Source: Sphingomonadales bacterium UBA1936
GTDB lineage: Bacteria; Pseudomonadota; Alphaproteobacteria; Sphingomonadales; Sphingomonadaceae
Assembly (NCBI GenBank): GCA_002336985.1
Contig: DDFE01000059.1
Location: 1 to 5,716, forward strand
Direction: 5' to 3'
Length of the DNA: 5,716 nucleotides
Shown: piece by piece, positions 1-3,503 of the stretch
How the letters are laid out: each line of letters starts with the position of its first letter
Numbering within the stretch: position 1 is the first letter of the stretch
Notes under the pieces: generated by a model
The model's input: only the letters and a program-made list of their open reading frames with translations
What the model was told of the DNA's origin: nothing
Database searches by the model: none
Translations under genes and position numbers: made by a program

Positions 1-215
1 GTGTCGTAGTCATAGCCGTCCCAGGTCTGTTCCGATCGGCCGAAACCGCGGCGGTCATAAGCGATGACGCGGAACCCCGCGTCGGCAAGCGAGAGCCCCA
101 CGTCTTCCCAGCTGTCGGCGGAAAGCGGCCAGCCGTGGATCAAAACGACGGGCGGACCATCGCCCAGTTCCTTGACGAAGAGGTCGCAGTCGTCGTCGGT
201 TGCTACGAAAGGCAT
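1..215 (-). CDS. Alpha/beta hydrolase, non-haem haloperoxidase-like (N-terminal part only)
   Basis: Only the first 71 codons are present; the gene runs off the low-coordinate edge. The visible protein starts MPFVATDDDCDLFVKEL and then gives the hydrolase core: PPVVLIHGWPLSADSW (about residues 21-36), where HGWP is the oxyanion-hole HGxP motif, and VIAYDRRGFGRS (about 49-60), the strand-plus-turn before the nucleophile elbow. The segment after it (WDGYDYDT) is typical of the bromo-/chloroperoxidase-like subgroup, usually about 270-280 residues. The catalytic Ser, Asp and His lie outside the window, so activity cannot be judged. Such proteins are cytoplasmic esterases or perhydrolases whose natural substrates are often unknown. 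The ATG at 215 is supported by AGGAG (223-227) seven bases upstream. It lies 88 bases downstream of the L,D-transpeptidase stop on the same strand; I see no clear terminator in between, so co-transcription is possible but unproven. The fold assignment is secure, the substrate is not. Confidence 0.9.
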   Translation of the reverse strand, partial: MPFVATDDDCDLFVKELGDGPPVVLIHGWPLSADSWEDVGLSLADAGFRVIAYDRRGFGRSEQTWDGYDYD

Positions 216-303
216 GGCGCTTCTCCTGATGGGGCCGAATGGGCCGTCAACGAAGCTATGCCTCTCCGGTTGCGCTTTTGGGTCAGGATCGCGCGTTATT
301 CCG

Positions 304-978
304 TCAAACCAGCGGAACGCTCTGCCCCGCTTTCGGCGTCCCGCTCTTCACGATGACGACCTTGTCGCCGACATTCATCTGCGCGAACAGCATCTTGGCG
401 AATTCGACCGGTACGCCGACGCAGCCGTTGGTGCCCCAGCCCCAGCGAACGTTCGACCCGTGGATCGCGACCCCGTCGCCGGTCAGGTTCATGGTATAGG
501 GCATCGAGGACCCGAAGATCGACGAGCGATGCTCGGCCTTTTTCCAGCGGATCGGGTGGATGCCGAGCGGCGTCGGGGAATCGTCCGCGCCGTACATGAT
601 GACCGATACGCCGATCTCGCGCCCGCCGCGGAACACATGCAGCAACTGCGTCTTCACGTCGACCAGCACGAGCATCGGCCCCGCGGGCACATTGTCGTCG
701 TTCCAGATCCAGTCGCCGTGGTTGAAGTTCGCGGGCCGGGGAATGAACGAGGCGACGGTGTAGGTCGTGGGCGGCGCGGGCGGCTTTGCGGCAGGTGCAA
801 CGGGCACTGCAGGCTTCGTCGCGACGGCCACGGGCTTGGACGCCACGACCACCGGTTCGGGCGGCTGCGCGACCGGCACCGAAAAGGCGGCGACGATCCC
901 TGCGAGGCCGAGCACGCCGACGCCGGCAAGCAGGAGGTTGGCGGTGCGCCGCGAAACTGTTGCCGAAAATTGCGTCAT
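304..978 (-). CDS. L,D-transpeptidase (YkuD domain), membrane-anchored or secreted, variant active site
   Basis: 224 residues. L,D-transpeptidases of this family use a cysteine nucleophile to cross-link peptidoglycan stem peptides (3-3 bonds) or attach proteins to them, in the periplasm. Layout: a short N-terminus with twin arginines (R10, R11), a hydrophobic segment (about 13-33) acting as signal peptide or anchor, a Pro/Ala/Val-rich linker (about 34-72), and the YkuD domain (about 98-212). The domain shows MLVLVDVKTQLLHVFRGG, then SPTPLGIHPI (134-143; the usual 'TPxGxF' strand), and the catalytic stretch HGSNVRWGWGTNGCVGVP with H173 and nucleophile C186. The classical S/T-H-G-C-x-R signature is replaced by T-N-G-C-V-G, and the His-to-Cys distance is short. 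GDKVVIV (204-210) closes the domain. The ATG at 978 has a strong AAGGAGG nine bases upstream. The upstream neighbour is the DUF4403 lipoprotein gene, 149 bases away. The exact substrate and which transpeptidase class it belongs to remain open. Confidence 0.93.
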   Translation of the reverse strand: MTQFSATVSRRTANLLLAGVGVLGLAGIVAAFSVPVAQPPEPVVVASKPVAVATKPAVPVAPAAKPPAPPTTYTVASFIPRPANFNHGDWIWNDDNVPAGPMLVLVDVKTQLLHVFRGGREIGVSVIMYGADDSPTPLGIHPIRWKKAEHRSSIFGSSMPYTMNLTGDGVAIHGSNVRWGWGTNGCVGVPVEFAKMLFAQMNVGDKVVIVKSGTPKAGQSVPLV

Positions 979-987
979 GCCGATCTA

Positions 988-994
988 CCTCCTT
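988..994 (-). promoter_or_regulatory. Ribosome binding site of the L,D-transpeptidase gene
   Basis: On the minus strand AAGGAGG ends nine bases before the ATG at 978. It is close to a perfect anti-16S match and fixes this start. It is the strongest Shine-Dalgarno sequence in the window, which suggests efficient translation unless it is masked by upstream leader structure. Confidence 0.85.
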
Positions 995-1025
995 TCGCGA
1001 TCCGTGTGACGGCCCTTTACCCGCC

Positions 1026-1044
1026 AAAGGTTAGTAAAGGTTAG
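1026..1044. repeat. Tandem direct repeat, two 9-base copies with a 10-base period
   Basis: AAAGGTTAG occurs at 1026-1034 and again at 1036-1044, separated by one T. On the minus strand this reads as two CTAACCTTT copies, 47-65 bases upstream of the L,D-transpeptidase start. CCTTTAC at 1014-1020 is exactly complementary to GTAAAGG at 1034-1040, giving a possible 7-bp leader hairpin. It could be an operator or a leader element. It resembles a doubled CtrA-like half site, but the spacing (10-base period) is one base short of the TTAA-N7-TTAA consensus and the first base is C, so I do not call it CtrA. Confidence 0.5.
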
Positions 1045-1072
1045 CCCTGCGCGCGTGCGCGGCCCCTGCAAA

Positions 1073-1091
1073 GTTCACACATGGTTCACAC
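1073..1091. repeat. Direct repeat, two 8-base copies with an 11-base period
   Basis: GTTCACAC occurs at 1073-1080 and 1084-1091; on the minus strand it reads GTGTGAAC twice with CAT between. Start-to-start spacing is 11 bases, one helical turn, placing both copies on the same DNA face, as expected for a direct-repeat operator. It lies about 95-113 bases upstream of the L,D-transpeptidase start and just beyond the end of the DUF4403 gene. The repeat is seen directly; the regulatory role is inference. Confidence 0.45.
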
Positions 1092-1092
1092 C

Positions 1093-1118
1093 AAAAACGC
1101 CCGCCGGAAATCTCCGCG
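1093..1118 (-). terminator. Weak Rho-independent terminator candidate after the DUF4403 gene
   Basis: On the minus strand, ten bases past the DUF4403 stop, CGGA can pair with TCCG around a 4-base loop, with two more C-G pairs beyond a one-base bulge (1102-1118). Four bases later comes a run of five T (1093-1097). Position and order are right for a terminator, but the stem is short and bulged, so the call is tentative. Confidence 0.3.
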
Positions 1119-1127
1119 CCAACCCCG

Positions 1128-2609
1128 TCACGGCACGTACCTGATCGTCGCCGACCCGCGGCCCGTGACCGGCATGTACAGCCCCTCGCCATAGGCGCTG
1201 ATGCGGCCGTTCTGGACATCGGTCAGCTTGGCCGAGAGCAGGAAGTCGCCGGTGCGTTTCGACGCCAGCGCCGCGTTCGCCTTGCCGAGCACCTTTTGAT
1301 AGTCGCGCTCGAAATTCTCGGTCAGCGCTTCCTGCAGCGCGGCCTGCGTCTCGGGCGACAGCGCGATCTTGGCGAGCAGGTTGGTCGCCGGGCTGTCGGT
1401 CGTGCCGCCGATCGTCAGGTCGCGGACACGAACCACGCGCGATCCGGGCTCGTTCACCGGCACGCCGGTCAGCCAGACGAGGCCGGTGGGGGTCAGCACC
1501 TTGCGGGGCGTTTCCGCATGAATCTCTATCCCGACCGCAAGTCTGCCGCCGTCGGTGCCATAGATGGTCACCTTGCGGAACTGCACGTCGACCGCGCCGA
1601 CTTCGGGAATGGTGATCCCCTTTTTCGCGAGCTTTCCCAATGCCTTCATCAGCACAGGTTCAAGTTCGGCATAGGATGCGATCACCGGCACATAGAGCTG
1701 CGCATTGCCCGTCCGCCGGTCGAACGCCAGCGGCGGCAGCGGGGTGGGGGCGTTCGGTTCCGGTCGCGGGCCGACGAAGGTTTCGGTCAGCGCGGTGGCG
1801 GTCAGCGCCAGCTGGATATCGCCGCCGACGACGCGGTACCCGCCATAGGCGATGCGCTTCGGCGTGACACGCAGCCAGACCGGCGGGTTCTTCGCGTTGA
1901 GCTCCAGCACCGTGAAGCCCTTGTTCCAGGCTTTGGCGGCTTCGGCCCGCGCATTCAGCTTCGCCAGTTCGCGCGGCAGCGTGCGTTCGAGGCCGGCCAC
2001 AACCTGTTGCAGGCGCGGATCGACCTTGCGCCCGAATTTCACGCGTTGCCCCAGCAGGTCGACGCCCGGCACCTTCGTCCAGCTATAGTCGATGTCGATC
2101 TTCGCCGTGGGCTGCCACGCCGCCGTCATGCCCAGCCGCGCGGTGGCGCGAACCCTGGCAGCAGCGGTCGCGGTCTCGCCCTTGAGAACATGCCCGATAT
2201 CCTTCGCCGCGACCTGCACGCTGACCGGCATCGAAATGGTCAGTACCTCGCCCGCGCCGCCGACCCTGATCGGCCCGCGGACGGCGGCGCCGACGATGCG
2301 GCACGAGATGTCGGGCGTGATCTTCAGCTTCCCCCTGAAGATGCGCTGCGCGGGAACACAGTCCTTCTTCGCCTCATCGATCTGCCACAGCGCGCGGGGC
2401 ACCTGCGCGTTCAGCGCCTTTTCGAGTTCGAGCACGCGGACGTTGACGGGGACGGAGATGTACGACGGCTGCTCGACGACGGGCGCCGCGGTGGTGGAAC
2501 GCGGCGGGGCGGGGACGTCGGGCGTGGCGGTGGAGCAGGCGGACGCTATTGTCACCATCATCGTGCACATCGCCGCACGCGCGCGTTTAATGATTGTCCG
2601 GCTCTCCAT
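1128..2609 (-). CDS. DUF4403 family protein, predicted lipoprotein
   Basis: 493 residues from the chosen start. The N-terminus has a basic n-region (K9, R10, R12... in IIKRARAA), a short hydrophobic core and IASAC at 21-25, a plausible though non-ideal lipobox (Ala rather than Leu at -3). C25 would be lipidated; Ser follows it, with no Asp retention signal, so the outer membrane is the likely site. A Pro/Thr/Ala-rich linker leads to PSYISVPVNVRV (48-59), then repeated beta-rich halves. Family-like features are the LNARAEAAKAWNKGF helix (218-232) followed by PPVWLRVTPKRIAYGG (242-257), and GLVWLTGVPV (376-385). The function of DUF4403 is unknown. The ATG at 2609 lacks a recognisable Shine-Dalgarno, but the next ATG (2570) would lose all positive charge of the signal peptide. 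The frame stays open to 2762, but that part is translated intergenic palindrome and is not believed coding. Family assignment is by recognised pattern only. Confidence 0.85.
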   Translation of the reverse strand: MESRTIIKRARAAMCTMMVTIASACSTATPDVPAPPRSTTAAPVVEQPSYISVPVNVRVLELEKALNAQVPRALWQIDEAKKDCVPAQRIFRGKLKITPDISCRIVGAAVRGPIRVGGAGEVLTISMPVSVQVAAKDIGHVLKGETATAAARVRATARLGMTAAWQPTAKIDIDYSWTKVPGVDLLGQRVKFGRKVDPRLQQVVAGLERTLPRELAKLNARAEAAKAWNKGFTVLELNAKNPPVWLRVTPKRIAYGGYRVVGGDIQLALTATALTETFVGPRPEPNAPTPLPPLAFDRRTGNAQLYVPVIASYAELEPVLMKALGKLAKKGITIPEVGAVDVQFRKVTIYGTDGGRLAVGIEIHAETPRKVLTPTGLVWLTGVPVNEPGSRVVRVRDLTIGGTTDSPATNLLAKIALSPETQAALQEALTENFERDYQKVLGKANAALASKRTGDFLLSAKLTDVQNGRISAYGEGLYMPVTGRGSATIRYVP

Positions 2610-2661
2610 GGGGCAAGCGTAAGGGAAAAGCGGGCGTGTAGGACAGGAGATTCTGCACCGA

Positions 2662-2780
2662 AAATCCACCCCTTGAGGGGTGGCGGCGAAGCCGGGGGTG
2701 CAAACAACGCGCACGCGCAGCCAGCGTCGCTGGCTACCACCCCCTCCGCTTCGCTCCGCCACCCCTCAAGGGGTGGATTT
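2662..2780. repeat. Long inverted repeat, 25-base perfect arms with nested hairpins (REP-like unit A)
   Basis: The arms at 2662-2686 and 2756-2780 are exact reverse complements over 25 bases; the left arm begins AAATCCACCCC and ends GGGGTGGCGG. Each arm is itself a hairpin: CCACCCC pairs with GGGGTGG around a 4-base centre (2667-2683 region). Beyond the perfect part the match continues imperfectly (CGAAGC and GGGGGTG blocks on both sides). Between the arms lies a further 17-base palindrome. It resembles the mobile intergenic palindromes common in sphingomonad genomes; that comparison is from memory, whereas the pairing is read directly. Possible roles are transcript 3'-end protection or attenuation, or non-autonomous mobility by a RAYT-type transposase. 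Confidence 0.85.
2719..2735. repeat. Perfect 17-base palindrome inside unit A
   Basis: AGCCAGCGTCGCTGGCT has 8-base arms around a single central T at 2727. It lies in the loop between the 25-base arms, giving a stem-within-a-stem arrangement. The 1-base centre means it would have to open a few pairs to form an RNA hairpin, but as DNA it is a near-ideal cruciform or dimer-binding sequence. Confidence 0.7.
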
Positions 2781-2790
2781 GTCGGGGGCT

Positions 2791-2879
2791 CGTCACCCCG
2801 GCCCCCGAGCCGGGGTCCAGCTTCTTCTTACGATGCAGCGGCAAAGGCAGCTGGACCCCGAATCAAGTCCGGGGTGACG
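2791..2879. repeat. Inverted repeat of a second family (REP-like unit B)
   Basis: Two 29-30-base arms face each other around a roughly 30-base spacer. CGTCACCCCGG (2791-2801) pairs with its complement at 2869-2879, and CGGGGTCCAG (2811-2820) pairs with 2851-2860; the pairing extends two bases further inward. The 8-9 bases in the middle of the arms differ. Each arm can also fold alone: CCCCGGC with GCCGGGG in the left arm (2796-2815), and CCCCG with CGGGG in the right (2856-2874). The sequence is unrelated to unit A, only ten bases away. It sits 41 bases past the kinase gene stop and could help end or stabilise that transcript, though there is no T-run. The CACCCCGG...GGGGTCC type is, as I recall, widespread in sphingomonads. 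Confidence 0.8.
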
Positions 2880-2920
2880 GGGAAGGAGGTACTCTTAGGT
2901 AAGCTAGCGCTCGTGCGCCG

Positions 2921-3433
2921 TCACTCAAACAGCGACAGGAAAGTCCTTATCTCTCTATCAGATCGCAGATGAACCGCGCGGCAAGTCGCTGGGGCTGAGG
3001 TTATGAGTTCGTCCATCTTGGCGCGCGCGGTTCGGCGCGTGCTCCAGATAAATGCGATAAATTCTGGCAAGTTTGAAAGCTTTTCGGGGCAATTATCCGG
3101 GAGATCGGGCCGGGTTCGGCCCAATTGAGTTAGGGTCCGGATCACAACACGCCAGAGCCTCACCGTGATGGGCCGATCGAGCCAAATCAAAAGGTCGGCG
3201 CGCCCTACCCGATGACGCCAAGTCGCGGAGTGACCACCCTCAAAAATCCAACGGCTTCGAACTTCGACTTCGTGACAGAGCCTTGTTTTTTCGTCTTTGC
3301 TTCGCTCGATCCACCCAGGCTGATAGTGAATCGTATCGATGTGGACGACGGGCAGTCCGGTCCGTTCCCCCAAGGCTCGTGCAAGCGTGCTTTTCCCGGA
3401 TCCCGGCTGACCAATGATCATGATGCGTTGCAA
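2921..3433 (-). CDS. Small P-loop kinase-like protein (FlaR / 'topology modulation' type)
   Basis: 170 residues. MQRIMIIGQPGSGKST carries a Walker A motif (residues 8-16, K14). It is followed by LPVVHID (27-33), with the Asp expected to act at the substrate side in adenylate-kinase-like folds, then RWIFEGG (61-67), a Walker-B-like strand LLIWLD (81-86), and Arg-rich segments RTRPD and STRRTARAK that could serve as a lid. Order and length match the family often annotated as DNA topology modulation protein FlaR or simply AAA-family ATPase. The true substrate of such proteins is not established, and I infer only nucleoside- or nucleotide-kinase-like chemistry. The start is TTG at 3433, chosen because GGAG lies nine bases upstream and the protein then begins MQRIMIIG like relatives; an ATG four codons later would be too far from that site. 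GC is about 56% (hand count, 2941-3420), lower than the flanks. The gene begins 70 bases after the uvrD stop. Confidence 0.85.
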   Translation of the reverse strand: MQRIMIIGQPGSGKSTLARALGERTGLPVVHIDTIHYQPGWIERSKDEKTRLCHEVEVRSRWIFEGGHSATWRHRVGRADLLIWLDRPITVRLWRVVIRTLTQLGRTRPDLPDNCPEKLSNLPEFIAFIWSTRRTARAKMDELITSAPATCRAVHLRSDREIRTFLSLFE

Positions 3434-3442
3434 GCGCGATAG

Positions 3443-3446
3443 CTCC
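3443..3446 (-). promoter_or_regulatory. Ribosome binding site deciding the TTG start of the kinase-like gene
   Basis: GGAG on the minus strand ends nine bases before TTG (3431-3433). The only nearby ATG (3419-3421) would be 21 bases away and would remove the first four residues of the conserved beta strand. The 70-base gap holding this site is AT-rich and contains a TACAAT (3487-3492) that could be a -10 element, but no good -35 sits at the right distance. Confidence 0.6.
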
Positions 3447-3503
3447 AGCCGAATTTCCCATGATAAAACGCGCTGGAACTCAAACTATTGTACTAATCAC
3501 CGC

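Larger units (their letters stand above)
2610..2920. other. Gene-free 311-base stretch packed with palindromes
   Basis: This lies between the end of the kinase-like gene and the start of the DUF4403 gene. More than 200 bases of it are taken up by two adjacent inverted-repeat units (2662-2780 and 2791-2879). The remaining 50 bases next to the DUF4403 start (2610-2661) should hold its promoter, but I see no convincing -35/-10 pair. The 41 bases at 2880-2920 hold nothing I can name. No tRNA-like cloverleaf or credible small gene was seen. Confidence 0.8.

Noticed and set aside
64..1044. 326-codon plus-strand frame across the hydrolase and L,D-transpeptidase genes
   Set aside because: It spans two unrelated minus-strand genes and their gap; the product is His/Arg/Gly-rich with no domain.
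1026..1044. CtrA binding site
   Set aside because: The TAA-to-TAA period is 10 bases rather than 11 and the leading base is C, so it misses the TTAA-N7-TTAA consensus.
2610..2762. 51-codon N-terminal extension of the DUF4403 frame
   Set aside because: The extension translates the palindrome unit and would put the lipoprotein signal sequence internally; the ATG at 2609 gives a proper signal peptide.
2662..2879. CRISPR array or insertion sequence
   Set aside because: Repeats are inverted pairs of two different sequences, not evenly spaced direct repeats, and no transposase frame lies between the arms.
1296..2972. Long plus-strand open frame (558 codons) opposite the DUF4403 gene and the palindromes
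   Set aside because: It is antisense to a recognisable lipoprotein gene, its translation is Arg/Gly/Asp-rich low-complexity sequence with no motif, and it runs through the intergenic repeats into the kinase gene. Strong third-position GC bias on the minus strand creates such open frames.
2883..2972. Plus-strand AAGGAGGT followed by a possible GTG-started peptide of about 20 codons
   Set aside because: The purine-rich site is 24 bases from the GTG, the frame overlaps the kinase gene 3' end in antisense, and the peptide has no recognisable features.
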